A stretch of 64,000 nucleotides of DNA from an uncultured Pelagibacteraceae bacterium. GTDB taxonomy: Bacteria; Pseudomonadota; Alphaproteobacteria; Pelagibacterales; Pelagibacteraceae. The stretch is taken from the NCBI GenBank assembly GCA_902609535.1, contig CACLSF010000003.1, positions 19,980 through 83,979 of the forward strand, in the 5' to 3' direction. The translations under genes and the position numbers were made by a program. Under the pieces are notes generated by a model. That model ran no database searches. It was not told the DNA's origin and was given only the letters and a program-made list of their open reading frames with translations. Position 1 is the stretch's first letter. Each line of letters opens with the position of its first letter. Shown piece after piece: positions 51,874-61,991 of this stretch.

Positions 51874-54848
51874 TTACCTTTAAGATTTTCTAATGTCCTG
51901 GTAATAAATCTCGGAGTTAAAGTTTTTATTGGATTAACTGTACTTTTTAAATTATCGGGTGGTCCTTTAATTTTAAAACTGACACCAAATACACCTTCGC
52001 CAGTTTTACTACCTACTAAAATTTTACCAAGTAAAGGAATTTTGGCTATTGTATTATTAATAGTTGATGCAGGTACTAAGGTTCCTCTTAAACTTGTTAT
52101 CCTGTCTTTCTCAATATAACCCTCCATCATTATTGAAATAGCTGGTCCTAATGCATACATATCCTCTATTTCTACTAGATTATTTTTTGTTCTGTAATCC
52201 ATCTCAAATTCATTAAATCTTATTCCCTCACCTGTCAAAAAATCAGCAATACCTTGTAAATCTGCAAGTGTAAGAATTTTTGCTAAAACTGGTACTTCTT
52301 TAACTTTGAAATTACTAATCTTGAGTTTTGACCTAGATGTATTATCAATTTTGATTGAACTGAGCTTTAATTCCCCTTCATCAAAACCTTTTATAAATTT
52401 ATAATTATTGATAAATGGTTTTGGTTCCTGAATAAATATATTTGTAATTTTTTCATTCTTAGCTGTTGTTCTATAAGAATAAGAGAATTGATTTTCTTTG
52501 TCCAAAACTCCATTAGCTTTAGCTAGTATTAATTTATTATTTTTTATATCAAATTCGCCAACAAATTTTTTAAGATATTCATCTTTTTCTAAATATACCT
52601 TTTCTAAATTCAATATTACTGAAGTATTTAAATTATCAAAGAAATTTGAAATCTTAGTTTCATTATTGCTCTTCAATAATTTTTCAATTATTTTTTCTCC
52701 ATCGATTTGTTTTCCAATAAATTGATAATTATTTGAATTTTTTTTAATTTGAAAATTATTTTTAACTCCCTTGCTATTAAAAAAATTTGCATCAATTTTA
52801 TCCACACTCTGCAATTTAAAATCATCGGATATATAGAGATTATCTATAGAAATGTAATTTTTGTTTTCTTTAAAACTGATTTTATGTAAGTTAAATCCAT
52901 TTATAGATTTATTTAATAAAATTTCTAATTTTGATGGAATGTTTTTTTTCTTTAAATATTGAATTTCATCAATTTTAAAATCACTATCATCTAAATTAAA
53001 TAATGTATAAAGTTCATAATTATTTTCGCTACCTTTGTATTTAATAAAAAAATTATCCTCTTTATTTTGTAATAAATATTTTCCATCTAGTTGAAAATTA
53101 ATTATATCATTTGAATATTCAAATAAGATTTGAGGATTTTTGATAGTAACCTTATTGTCGAAACTTGTTAAATATTTTTTAATGAAATTTGATCTGTAAT
53201 TAATATTTAAATTATCAAAACTTAAATTTGATTTTATAGCAAATTTTTTAATGTTAAATGTGTCATCAATCGATGCATTTATTGTAAAATTTGAATTTAG
53301 GTTTATTATTTGATCCTTTATTAAATTATGTTGTTCTTGAATATCTAAATATTTCTTAAACTCTTTAGTATTAATTGTATTATTATCTGACTGTACAAAT
53401 ATTTCTACATCAGAGGTTTTATCGTCTTTTTTATCTAATTTGAGATTTATAATATTATTTTCTGACTCATTATCAAAATTTTTGTCTAAAAATGAATAAT
53501 TACTTTTAAAATCTACTTTTAATAATTGATCTCCAAAAATTATTTTAGTTTTAATATTTTTTAAGTACAGAACGTCTTGTAATTCTTTATTAAATTCTAA
53601 TTTATCTAAGTAAATTTCTGAATCGACCAGGTAATTTTCTATTTTGTTATTATGAAACTCAAATTTAAAGTTATTATCTGACTCAAAATTAATTTTTTTA
53701 TCAGATAGAAGTTTGGGATCTACATCTATAAAGTTTAAAAAAATTTTAGGATCTAAAAGTACTTTTCCATTTCTTATATTTCCTTTTATCACTATTTTTT
53801 GATTTTTTTTACTATTTAAAGATAATTTTAAATTATTATTTTTAAATTCATTCTTTATTTTTAAATCGTCTAAAAAAGCAAAGTAGGTATCAAGCTCAGC
53901 AGTAAATTTTTCATTTTCAAATTTAGAATTAATTGTACCCTCTTTTAAAAAAATTAAATTTTGGTATTTATTATTAAAATGAATTTCGTCAAAATTTAAA
54001 ACTGAATCAATTTTGATATTTTTAATTTTTTTATTTTTATTTAATTTAAATGAGAATGAATTTTTACTCTTAAACAAAATATCTTTATTAGACAAATAAT
54101 CTTGTTTTATATTTGTAAATTTAAATATTAAGTTTGGGTTTATTAATGCTTTAGTATTTTCTATATCTCCTTCAATGTAATATTCTCCAGATTTTCTCTC
54201 TTTTATATCTAATCTTTTTGATGAAAGCAGTATCTTATCATAAGTAAAGTTTAAATTTGAAATTTTAGTTATTTTATCCTGAGTCTGAAAATTAAAATTT
54301 AAGTCATTTAAACTTTCATATCCTGGTATATTTAATTTTGCATTGCTCACTGAGCCTGAAATAAAATAAGAGAGAGCCTCTTGTCTTTTACTATCTAATT
54401 TAGCATCTAGTTCAAAATTTAATAATCCTTCTTTGATCTGACTATAAAATATGTATCTAGTTAGATTATAGTCTATTGTATTTAAGAATGATGTAACATC
54501 TTTTATTAAATTACTTGCAGATTTTATTTTTATATTTTTTATTGAACTTTCATTCTTTAAAAATTTTATCAAATTTAAATTTATATCTACATTTGAAATT
54601 TTAATTGTATTGAATTCTGCAATTAAATTTGCATTCTTAGTGTTAATATTAATTGCTCTCTCACTCAGATTTAACTTAATATAAACATTCTCAGTTTGAA
54701 GTGTTAGTTTTGAGTTAAAGTCTTTGACTTTATTATTTATAAAATTATTAAATTTATCAGTTTTTATTCCATAAATACTTAAATATGAAATGCATATAAT
54801 GAAAATTAATAAAATTGATATACCTGTAATTAATATTTTCTTAGGCAT
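51870..54848 (-). CDS. AsmA/YhdP-like large envelope protein
   Basis: A 992-residue protein with one N-terminal membrane anchor (residues 4-24) and a long, beta-rich, asparagine/lysine-dominated periplasmic part. The C-terminal region, including ADLQGIADFLTGEGIRFNE and GPAISIMMEGYIEKDRI, resembles the AsmA-like domain of YhdP/DUF3971 proteins, thought to help lipid transport between membranes. The start overlaps prfB by 8 bp. The middle of the protein has no motif that I recognise. Confidence 0.78.
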   Translation of the reverse strand: MPKKILITGISILLIFIICISYLSIYGIKTDKFNNFINNKVKDFNSKLTLQTENVYIKLNLSERAININTKNANLIAEFNTIKISNVDINLNLIKFLKNESSIKNIKIKSASNLIKDVTSFLNTIDYNLTRYIFYSQIKEGLLNFELDAKLDSKRQEALSYFISGSVSNAKLNIPGYESLNDLNFNFQTQDKITKISNLNFTYDKILLSSKRLDIKERKSGEYYIEGDIENTKALINPNLIFKFTNIKQDYLSNKDILFKSKNSFSFKLNKNKKIKNIKIDSVLNFDEIHFNNKYQNLIFLKEGTINSKFENEKFTAELDTYFAFLDDLKIKNEFKNNNLKLSLNSKKNQKIVIKGNIRNGKVLLDPKIFLNFIDVDPKLLSDKKINFESDNNFKFEFHNNKIENYLVDSEIYLDKLEFNKELQDVLYLKNIKTKIIFGDQLLKVDFKSNYSFLDKNFDNESENNIINLKLDKKDDKTSDVEIFVQSDNNTINTKEFKKYLDIQEQHNLIKDQIINLNSNFTINASIDDTFNIKKFAIKSNLSFDNLNINYRSNFIKKYLTSFDNKVTIKNPQILFEYSNDIINFQLDGKYLLQNKEDNFFIKYKGSENNYELYTLFNLDDSDFKIDEIQYLKKKNIPSKLEILLNKSINGFNLHKISFKENKNYISIDNLYISDDFKLQSVDKIDANFFNSKGVKNNFQIKKNSNNYQFIGKQIDGEKIIEKLLKSNNETKISNFFDNLNTSVILNLEKVYLEKDEYLKKFVGEFDIKNNKLILAKANGVLDKENQFSYSYRTTAKNEKITNIFIQEPKPFINNYKFIKGFDEGELKLSSIKIDNTSRSKLKISNFKVKEVPVLAKILTLADLQGIADFLTGEGIRFNEFEMDYRTKNNLVEIEDMYALGPAISIMMEGYIEKDRITSLRGTLVPASTINNTIAKIPLLGKILVGSKTGEGVFGVSFKIKGPPDNLKSTVNPIKTLTPRFITRTLENLKGN

Positions 54849-55939
54849 TTAATTTATATAAAGAGTTTTCTAAAAATTCATCAATTTCTCCATCTAATAC
54901 CTTATCTGGATTTGAATTTTCGTAGTTCGTTCTGTTGTCTTTCACCATTCTGTAAGGATGTAATACATATGATCTTATTTGATGTCCCCAACCAATTTCT
55001 GATTTTGAGCTTTCAATATTATCACTCTCTTTTTTTCTCTTTTGTATTTCGTGTTCATAAAGTCTTGCTTTAAGCATGTTCATGCAAGTTTCTTTATTTT
55101 TATGTTGTGATCTTTCGTTTTGACATTGGACAACAATTTTACTTGGAATATGAGTAATTCTTACTGCACTATCAGTTGTATTAACGTGTTGTCCGCCTGC
55201 TCCACTTGATCTGTAAGTATCGATTCTTAAATCTTTGTCTAATACCTCAATATCTATATTCTCACTTATTACTGGGTAAACCCAAACGCTCGCAAAGCTA
55301 GTATGTCTTCTCGCACCTGAGTCAAATGGGGAGATTCTTACCAAACGGTGAATTCCAGATTCTGATTTTAAAAAACCATAAATATATTCTCCAGAAATTT
55401 TAATAACTGAAGACTTTATACCTGCCTCATCACCTCTATGCTCACTAATCAATTCAACATTATATCCTCGATCAGATGCCCATTTCATATACATTCTTCT
55501 CAACATTTGAGCCCAATCTTGACTTTCAGTACCTCCTGCGCCTGCATGAAATTCAAGATAACTATCTAATGTATCATTTTCATTTGATAAGAAACATTTT
55601 ATTTCGAGTTTTTTAAATTCTCTTTTTAGGTTAGTAAATTTGTCTAAACACTCTTGAATAAGTTGTTTGTCATTTTCCTCATTTGCTAACTTAAATATAT
55701 CATATAACTCGTTAATCTCATTCTCTGACTGTTTATGTGAATCTAATAAATCATCATAACCTTTTTTTTCTTTTAATATCTTTTCTGCTAGTTTTCTATC
55801 ATCCCAAAATTTAGGTTCTTCAATTAAGGTATTTAGTTTATTTCTTTTTGACTCTATATCTTGTGTTTCAAAGAAACTCCTTTATTCTCTGATTTATTTT
55901 AATAACTTCAGATTTAAATTTTTCAACTTCTTGTTCCAT
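54841..55939 (-). CDS. prfB: Peptide chain release factor 2, with programmed +1 frameshift
   Basis: Reading from the ATG at 55939, 23 codons end at an in-frame TGA (55870-55868). Skipping one base at 55870 continues the frame from 55869 to the stop at 54841, giving 365 residues, the length of E. coli RF2. SPF (residues 203-205) is the stop-codon-reading tripeptide and GGQ (248-250, in SSGAGGQHVN) is the catalytic one. RF2 releases peptides at UGA/UAA, and slow termination at the internal TGA sets its level. The start overlaps the stop of the penicillin-binding protein gene by one base (TAATG). Confidence 0.95.
55868..55883 (-). promoter_or_regulatory. RF2 programmed frameshift site
   Basis: The minus strand reads AAAGGAG-TTT-CTT-TGA. 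The Shine-Dalgarno-like AGGAG lies 3 bases before the slippery CTT, and TGA is followed by an A. This matches the classic RF2 autoregulatory +1 site. Confidence 0.93.
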
Positions 55940-58278
55940 TAATAGAATTTTAAAATGCTGTTTTTTAATTTATTAAATTTATACTTATCATTACTAATAA
56001 ATGAGAGGTTTTCAATTTTTTCTTTTTTGTATGACTCAATAATTGTTTTTTTTGAGCCAAAATCTGCTTTTTTGCCTGTATCTGCATCAATTACCATCAT
56101 TTTAATTCCTTTGGCAATTTTAAAAGGTCTGGCTTCATAATTGTTTACCGCTTTTTTTATAAATTCTTTAAATATTGGTAATGCTGTTTTTGAACCTGTT
56201 TCATATTTTCCCAATCTTTTTGGATTGTCATGTCCCACATAAACCCCAACTACCAAATTAGATGTAAACCCAATAAACCAAGTATCTGTATTGTTATTAG
56301 TTGTTCCTGTTTTTCCAGCAAGTTGTAGATTTAAATCGCGGAGTTTTTTCCCAGTACCTCTTTGAATTGCTCCCTCTAGTATCGAGGTCATTTGATAGGC
56401 AGTTTGTGGAGAAAAGATTTGCTTAAAATTACTTTTTACTGTTGGTACATTATCCCCTTCAAATGAAATTTTATCACAGTTTTCACAAAATCTTCTCTCA
56501 TTATTAAAAATTGTATTTCCTTCACTGTCCTGGATCCTATCAATTATGATTGGGGCAACTAGTTTTCCACCATTCACAAAGGAGCAATATGCGCTAGTAA
56601 TATTTAATAAAGTTGTTTCTGCAGAGCCTAGTGACACTGACAATAATTCATCAGGATTTTCATATATATTTAGTTTCTTTGAAAATTTTATAATTTTATC
56701 AATTCCTAAGTCCTGTGAAATCCTTACAGTCATTAGATTCCTGGATTTCTCAACCCCAGTCCTTAAAGTAGAAAGACCATAAAATTTTTTACCATAATTT
56801 TCAGGTTTCCACATTTTGAGATCCTGTCCTTGATCAAGAACTATTGGAGCATCTAGGATTAAAGAAGATGGTGTGTAATTATTTTCTAATGCTAAAGCAT
56901 ATATAAATGGTTTAAAAGCAGATCCAGGTTGTCTCTTTGCCTGTGAAACTCTATTAAATTCACTTTTTTTAAAACTGAAACCTCCAGACATGGCCAATAC
57001 TCTGCCACTATAAGGATCCATAACAACAATTCCACCATTAACATTTGGTAGCTGTCTTAAACTAAATATGCCATCTGAAATTTTTTGAACATAAATCAGA
57101 TCATTAATTTTAAAAATTTGATTAAAGTTTTTTCTTGTCCAATTAATATCCTCATAGCTTATTATGCCAGCTTCTTTATCTGATGTTTCAATTACAGTTT
57201 CAAATTTATCAATTCTTTTCACAATTGCTATTTGCCAACCAAGTGACTTCTCTAAACTAAACTTTTCTAAATTTTTATTCCAACCTTTATTCTTTCGATT
57301 ATCTAAAGGTCCGCGCCAACCTTTTCGCTTATCATAATCTAATAGTCCTTTTCTTAATGATGCTGAAGCTAAATTTTGAAGTTCTAAATTAATTGGGGTT
57401 TTTATATTAAATCCTTGTTTATAAATTTTGTCATATCCATAATCCTTGATTATTTTTTTTCTTATATCCTCTACAAAATATCTTGTATCTTCTAAAAAAA
57501 TTCTTTTTCTTTTTTTTAAAATAATTTCTGAATTAATTAATTCTTTGTACTTTTCATCAGAAATATAAGAATTATCATATAGATTTTTAATCACTAAATT
57601 TCTTCTATAAGTTGCTAACTCTTTATTTTTGTATGGGTTATATTTGCTTGGAGCCTTGGGTAAAGCTGCTAATAAGGATGACTCTGAATAATCTAATTCA
57701 CCAATAGGTTTGTCGAAATATCTTAAGCTTGCAGATGCTATACCATAAGACCCCTCGCCGAGATAAATCTGATTTAAATACAATTCTAATATTCTCTCTT
57801 TTGATAAAACTCTTTCTATCCTAAATGCTAAAATAGCCTCTTTTATTTTTCTATCTAAACTTACCTCATTAGATAAGAGAAAATTTTTAGCAACCTGTTG
57901 AGTAATTGTAGATGCACCTTCTAATCTATTTGATCTTATTAAATTAAAAATATTATTTTTTATAGCTCTTAAAACTCCTTTTGCATCTACACCTGGGTGT
58001 TTAAAAAAGTTCTTATCTTCTGATGATAAAAATGAATATATAATATTTTTTGGAATTGTGTTGTAAGGAACAAATATTCTTTTTTCAGTTGAAAAATCAC
58101 TTATTAATACTCCATTTCCAGAATATACTTTACTTGATACTGGTGGTTTATAATTTTTTAAAAATTTATAATCTGGCAATTTATTTGAATATGACCAAAG
58201 TACTGAAAAGATTGCTATAAAAACTATTAAAGAAAATAGAATTAAAGCTAGTAGTAGTTGTTTTATTAACTTGCTCAT
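55939..58278 (-). CDS. mrcA: Class A penicillin-binding protein (PBP1A type)
   Basis: A 779-residue bifunctional cell-wall enzyme. It has an N-terminal membrane anchor (residues 5-30), a glycosyltransferase domain with SSEDKNFFKHPGVD near residue 90 and GASTITQQVAKNFL near 123, and a transpeptidase domain with nucleophile serine in QPGSAFKPF near 460, SRN in VEKSRNLMT near 520 and KTG in LAGKTGTTNNNTD near 660. It polymerises and crosslinks peptidoglycan. The gene is directly upstream of prfB with a one-base overlap. Confidence 0.94.
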   Translation of the reverse strand: MSKLIKQLLLALILFSLIVFIAIFSVLWSYSNKLPDYKFLKNYKPPVSSKVYSGNGVLISDFSTEKRIFVPYNTIPKNIIYSFLSSEDKNFFKHPGVDAKGVLRAIKNNIFNLIRSNRLEGASTITQQVAKNFLLSNEVSLDRKIKEAILAFRIERVLSKERILELYLNQIYLGEGSYGIASASLRYFDKPIGELDYSESSLLAALPKAPSKYNPYKNKELATYRRNLVIKNLYDNSYISDEKYKELINSEIILKKRKRIFLEDTRYFVEDIRKKIIKDYGYDKIYKQGFNIKTPINLELQNLASASLRKGLLDYDKRKGWRGPLDNRKNKGWNKNLEKFSLEKSLGWQIAIVKRIDKFETVIETSDKEAGIISYEDINWTRKNFNQIFKINDLIYVQKISDGIFSLRQLPNVNGGIVVMDPYSGRVLAMSGGFSFKKSEFNRVSQAKRQPGSAFKPFIYALALENNYTPSSLILDAPIVLDQGQDLKMWKPENYGKKFYGLSTLRTGVEKSRNLMTVRISQDLGIDKIIKFSKKLNIYENPDELLSVSLGSAETTLLNITSAYCSFVNGGKLVAPIIIDRIQDSEGNTIFNNERRFCENCDKISFEGDNVPTVKSNFKQIFSPQTAYQMTSILEGAIQRGTGKKLRDLNLQLAGKTGTTNNNTDTWFIGFTSNLVVGVYVGHDNPKRLGKYETGSKTALPIFKEFIKKAVNNYEARPFKIAKGIKMMVIDADTGKKADFGSKKTIIESYKKEKIENLSFISNDKYKFNKLKNSILKFY

Positions 58279-58360
58279 TTTAGTTTAAATTATTGATTGA
58301 ATTTGTTAAAGATAAGGCACAGAATTTAAAAATAAAACTAATGAAAAATAATCAAAATTT

Positions 58361-60127
58361 ATGTCAAAAAATTTATATATTGATGCATCGCATCCAAACG
58401 AAACTAGAGTTGTTCTCAAAAAAGATAATCATATTGAAGACTACGAATATGAGAGTGTAAATAATACATTAATAAAAAATAATATTTATCTTGGTAAAGT
58501 AAGCAGAATAGAGCCTTCACTTCAAGCAGCATTTATTGATTTTGGAAGAGAGAGGCACGGTTTTCTGTCTTTTAATGATATTCAATCTGATTACTACCAA
58601 CTGCCAAATAGTGATTTAGAAAAAATTAAAGAGGAAGAGGAAAAAGTTAGAGAAGAACTCTCTAAAGAAAGTGAAAATAATGAAAATCAAATTTTAGAAG
58701 GAAATGAAGAGATAAAAATAAATGATCCGGTTGAGAAATTAGAAGATGACAACAAAGAGAAAATTAACAATGAAAAGAAATTTCCATCTAAGAGATATAA
58801 AATTCAAGAAGTAATAAAACCAAATCAAGTAATATTAGTTCAAGTTTTAAAAGATGAAAGAGGCTTTAAAGGAGCTGCTCTAAGTACATTTATTAGTATC
58901 GCAGGCAAATATATTGTATTAATGCCAAATACAGCTAAGGGTGGTGGCATTTCAAGAAAGATATTTAATCCAGGTGATAGAAAAAAAATTAGAAGAATAC
59001 TAAACGAAATAGAAATTCCTAAAGAGATGGGTATTATAGTAAGAACTGCGGGGTCAAACAAAACTAAAAATGAAATTGATGGAGATCTTAAAAATTTAAT
59101 TACAGTTTGGAACTCTATTAAAGATAATGCATTAAATTCTATCGCTCCGTCATTAATTCATCAAGAAAGTGATATTATAAAAAGAAGCATAAGAGATATG
59201 TATGATGATGAAACACAAAATATTATTGTAGAGGGTAATGAGGGATATCAAAAAGCTAAAAATTATATGAAACTAATGATGCCAAAACAATTAAAAAAGG
59301 TCAAAAAATTTAGAGAAAAAATTCCATTATTTTTTAAAGAAAATATAGAAAAAAAACTTTTTGAAATTTTTAAAACCGAGGTAAAACTAAGTTCAGGTGG
59401 ATATATTGTTATAAATCCAACTGAAGCTTTAGTTTCGATTGATATAAATTCAGGTAAATCTATAAAACAAAAAAATGTTGAAAGTACAGCATTGGACACT
59501 AATCTCGAAGCAGCTGAAGAAATAGCCAGACAAATTAAAATTAGAGATTTATCTGGTTTAATAATTATTGATTTCATAGATATGCTTAACTTTAATAATC
59601 GAAAACAAGTTGAAAGAAGATTAAAGGAAAGATGTAGAAATGACAGAGCAAGAATTCAGATAGGAAGAATTAGTAATTTTGGTTTACTTGAAATGTCGAG
59701 GCAAAGATTGAGGGAAAGCAATATTAAATGGTCAATTAAATTAACTAATGAAACTTTAGCGCTTAAAATAATGAAGTTAATTGAAATTAAAATTTTTGAG
59801 ACAAACTCGAAAATAGTAGATGTAAGTATTAACAAAAAAATACTAGATTTTATCGAAACCTATTTTTCTGAGGATTTAAGTTATTTTAAAAATAAAAATA
59901 AAGTTAAAATTAACCTTAGAGTTGGTGAAGGTTTGGGTTTACAAGATTACACAATTGAATTCAAATCAAAATCATCCAAATCATTAGAAAAAGTTGAAAA
60001 AGTTGAAAACTTACTGAAAATTTTAGAAGATAAAGTGGATATTAAAAAAGAATTACTAAACGAAAAAAAAATAAACTTTAAAAGAAAAAAATTTAAAAAG
60101 AAAAAAATCTTTAAGAGAAAAAATTAA
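58361..60127 (+). CDS. rng: RNase E/G-family ribonuclease without the Zn-link cysteines
   Basis: A 588-residue endoribonuclease of the RNase E/G catalytic core. The N-terminal S1-like region (NNIYLGKVSRIEPSLQAAF) carries an acidic insertion of about 60 residues near 85-150. Catalytic aspartates lie in LVSIDINSGKS and IIDFIDM. After MSRQRLRES, where RNase E and G normally have a CPxC zinc motif, the sequence runs straight into NIKWSIKLTNETLALKIM with no cysteines. The C-terminal tail is strongly basic (KRKKFKKKK) and there is no degradosome scaffold. RNase G-like size but RNase E-like role is possible. Confidence 0.9.
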   Translation: MSKNLYIDASHPNETRVVLKKDNHIEDYEYESVNNTLIKNNIYLGKVSRIEPSLQAAFIDFGRERHGFLSFNDIQSDYYQLPNSDLEKIKEEEEKVREELSKESENNENQILEGNEEIKINDPVEKLEDDNKEKINNEKKFPSKRYKIQEVIKPNQVILVQVLKDERGFKGAALSTFISIAGKYIVLMPNTAKGGGISRKIFNPGDRKKIRRILNEIEIPKEMGIIVRTAGSNKTKNEIDGDLKNLITVWNSIKDNALNSIAPSLIHQESDIIKRSIRDMYDDETQNIIVEGNEGYQKAKNYMKLMMPKQLKKVKKFREKIPLFFKENIEKKLFEIFKTEVKLSSGGYIVINPTEALVSIDINSGKSIKQKNVESTALDTNLEAAEEIARQIKIRDLSGLIIIDFIDMLNFNNRKQVERRLKERCRNDRARIQIGRISNFGLLEMSRQRLRESNIKWSIKLTNETLALKIMKLIEIKIFETNSKIVDVSINKKILDFIETYFSEDLSYFKNKNKVKINLRVGEGLGLQDYTIEFKSKSSKSLEKVEKVENLLKILEDKVDIKKELLNEKKINFKRKKFKKKKIFKRKN

Positions 60128-60897
60128 ATTAATCCGATTTTCGTTGTTGAGGGAGAGCCGAAAAGATTAGGCATTATTCTGCCAGATAGAAAAGACTTTC
60201 TTCCAGATATTACTGCATACTTCATTGACTCAGCCATTTGAAAAGGGTTTTTAGCTTTTGCTATTGCTGTATTAATTAAAACTGCATCACAGCCCATCTC
60301 CATTGCCTGCACGGCATCTGAAGCTTGGCCTAATCCTGCATCAATTATCAAAGGTACTTTAGTTTGAAGTCTTAAAATTTTAATATTTATTTTATTTTGT
60401 ATTCCTAGACCAGATCCAATTGGTGCTGCAAGTGGCATAATGGCTGAAGCTCCAGAATTTTCTAATCTCTTACACATAAGCGGATCATCATTGCAGTAAA
60501 CCATTACTTTAAACCCCTCTTTTGTTAAAACTTCAGTAGATTTAAGAGTTTCAATCATATCTGGAAATAAATTTTTTTTATCTCCTAAAACTTCCAATTT
60601 TACTATTTTCCATCCACCAATTTCCCTGGCAAGCCTTAAAGTTCTTAAAGCATCTTTTGAAGTAAAGCATCCGGCAGTATTAGGTAAATACATTATTTTT
60701 TTAGGGTCAATATAATCCATCAGTAATGGTCTGGATTTATCTAATATATTTACTCTTCTAACAGCAACTGTCACAATTTCAGCACCTGAAATTTTAATTG
60801 CTTTTGCACACTCTTTCATATTTTTATATTTTCCAGTGCCAACTATAAGTCTAGATTTAAACTTCTTATTTGCAATTTTTAAAATATCTGATTTCAT
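60124..60897 (-). CDS. thiG: Thiazole synthase ThiG
   Basis: A 257-residue TIM-barrel thiazole synthase. RLIVGTGKYKN at the N-terminus, VAVRRVNI, LPNTAGC, and the Schiff-base lysine in WKIVKLEVLG near residue 100. VIDAGLGQASDA and GCDAVLINTAIAKA form the phosphate-binding end. It makes the thiazole half of thiamine from deoxyxylulose phosphate and ThiS-carried sulfur. It overlaps thiS by one base (TAATG). Confidence 0.94.
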   Translation of the reverse strand: MKSDILKIANKKFKSRLIVGTGKYKNMKECAKAIKISGAEIVTVAVRRVNILDKSRPLLMDYIDPKKIMYLPNTAGCFTSKDALRTLRLAREIGGWKIVKLEVLGDKKNLFPDMIETLKSTEVLTKEGFKVMVYCNDDPLMCKRLENSGASAIMPLAAPIGSGLGIQNKINIKILRLQTKVPLIIDAGLGQASDAVQAMEMGCDAVLINTAIAKAKNPFQMAESMKYAVISGRKSFLSGRIMPNLFGSPSTTKIGLI

Positions 60898-61115
60898 TAT
60901 CCTCCACCTATAAAATGTACAATTTCTATTTTATCATTATTTTTTAAAAAAATTTTATTTATTTTTTTTTTATTAACTATTTCCTCATTTAATTCTATTG
61001 CTACTTTATTAATTGGGGTTTTCAACTTTTCGATAAGATTTTTTAAAGAAAATTTTAGATTTACAGTCAAAAGTTTACCATTGACTACAATTTTTATTTT
61101 ATTTTTTTTATTCAT
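60897..61115 (-). CDS. thiS: Sulfur carrier protein ThiS
   Basis: A 72-residue ubiquitin-like carrier ending in the functional Gly-Gly (FIGGG). It provides sulfur for thiazole formation by ThiG. Only 16 bp separate it from the divergent aroQ, so there is no room for a TPP riboswitch. Confidence 0.92.
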   Translation of the reverse strand: MNKKNKIKIVVNGKLLTVNLKFSLKNLIEKLKTPINKVAIELNEEIVNKKKINKIFLKNNDKIEIVHFIGGG

Positions 61116-61131
61116 ATACTATAAAGTTTTA

Positions 61132-61575
61132 ATGAGTAAATTAATAATAATTAATGGACCTAATCTTAATCTATTAGGCGAAAGAGAACAAACTCAATAT
61201 GGTAGCAAGGACTACAAGTATCTTGAGGAAATCTGTCTAAATAGAGCTAAAGATTTAAAAATTGATTTAGAAATCAAACAGTCAAATGTTGAAGGAGATA
61301 TCGTAAATATTATTCAAGATGCTAGAAAAACACACGATGGAATTATAATAAATGCCGCTGGATATAGCCATACATCAGTTGCTATAAGAGATGCTTTAAG
61401 TATTTTTAAAAAACCTATTATAGAACTTCATATATCAAATATTTATAAAAGGGAGGATTTTAGACATAAATCTCTGATAAGCGCTGTTGTAACTGGTATA
61501 ATCTGTGGTCTGGGAATAAATGGCTATATTTTAGCCATAAACTCTATACATGAAATCATAAAACATGAAGATTAA
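61132..61575 (+). CDS. aroQ: 3-Dehydroquinate dehydratase type II
   Basis: A 147-residue type II dehydroquinase. NGPNLNLLGEREQTQYG with the catalytic Arg/Tyr, NAAGYSHTSVAIRDAL, and ELHISNIYKREDFRHKS are intact. It acts in the shikimate pathway. I start it at 61132 (MSKLII); a longer frame from 61081 would overlap thiS. The end overlaps accB by 11 bp. Confidence 0.94.
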   Translation: MSKLIIINGPNLNLLGEREQTQYGSKDYKYLEEICLNRAKDLKIDLEIKQSNVEGDIVNIIQDARKTHDGIIINAAGYSHTSVAIRDALSIFKKPIIELHISNIYKREDFRHKSLISAVVTGIICGLGINGYILAINSIHEIIKHED

Positions 61576-61987
61576 TAAAAATATTATTAAAGAATTAAAT
61601 GATTATTTAGAAGAGTTTAATCTTACAGAAATAGAGTACACAGAAAAAGATGTTAAGGTTAAAGTTTCAAAATCAAGAGTCTCAAAGAATATTGAAACTA
61701 TAGAGCCTGTTAATGTAAAAAAGGTAATTAAAGAGGAAGTTCTAGTTGATAACTCCAAAAAAATCACTTCACCCATAATCGGCACTGCATACCTAGCTCC
61801 AGAACCAGGGGGTAAAAAATTTATAGAGATAGGCCAAAAAATTAAAAAAGGCGACACAGTTATGATTGTTGAGGCAATGAAAACTATGAATCATGTACCA
61901 AGCCCACTTGATGGAGTTATAAAAGAAATTAGTGTTGAAGACGGCCAGCCTGTAGAGTTTGGTCAAACTATTGCGACCCTCGACTAA
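61565..61987 (+). CDS. accB: Biotin carboxyl carrier protein of acetyl-CoA carboxylase
   Basis: A 140-residue BCCP with the biotinylated lysine in VEAMKTMNHV near residue 107 and a C-terminal lipoyl-like fold ending FGQTIATLD. A lysine-rich N-terminal helix and a short linker precede it. It carries CO2 between AccC and the carboxyltransferase. The aroQ-accB-accC order is common in alphaproteobacteria. Confidence 0.95.
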   Translation: MKINKNIIKELNDYLEEFNLTEIEYTEKDVKVKVSKSRVSKNIETIEPVNVKKVIKEEVLVDNSKKITSPIIGTAYLAPEPGGKKFIEIGQKIKKGDTVMIVEAMKTMNHVPSPLDGVIKEISVEDGQPVEFGQTIATLD

Positions 61988-61991
61988 ATTA

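Noticed and set aside
61116..61131. TPP riboswitch upstream of thiS-thiG
   Set aside because: Only 16 bp separate thiS from the divergent aroQ, and the sequence further upstream is aroQ coding sequence without TPP-switch conserved loops.
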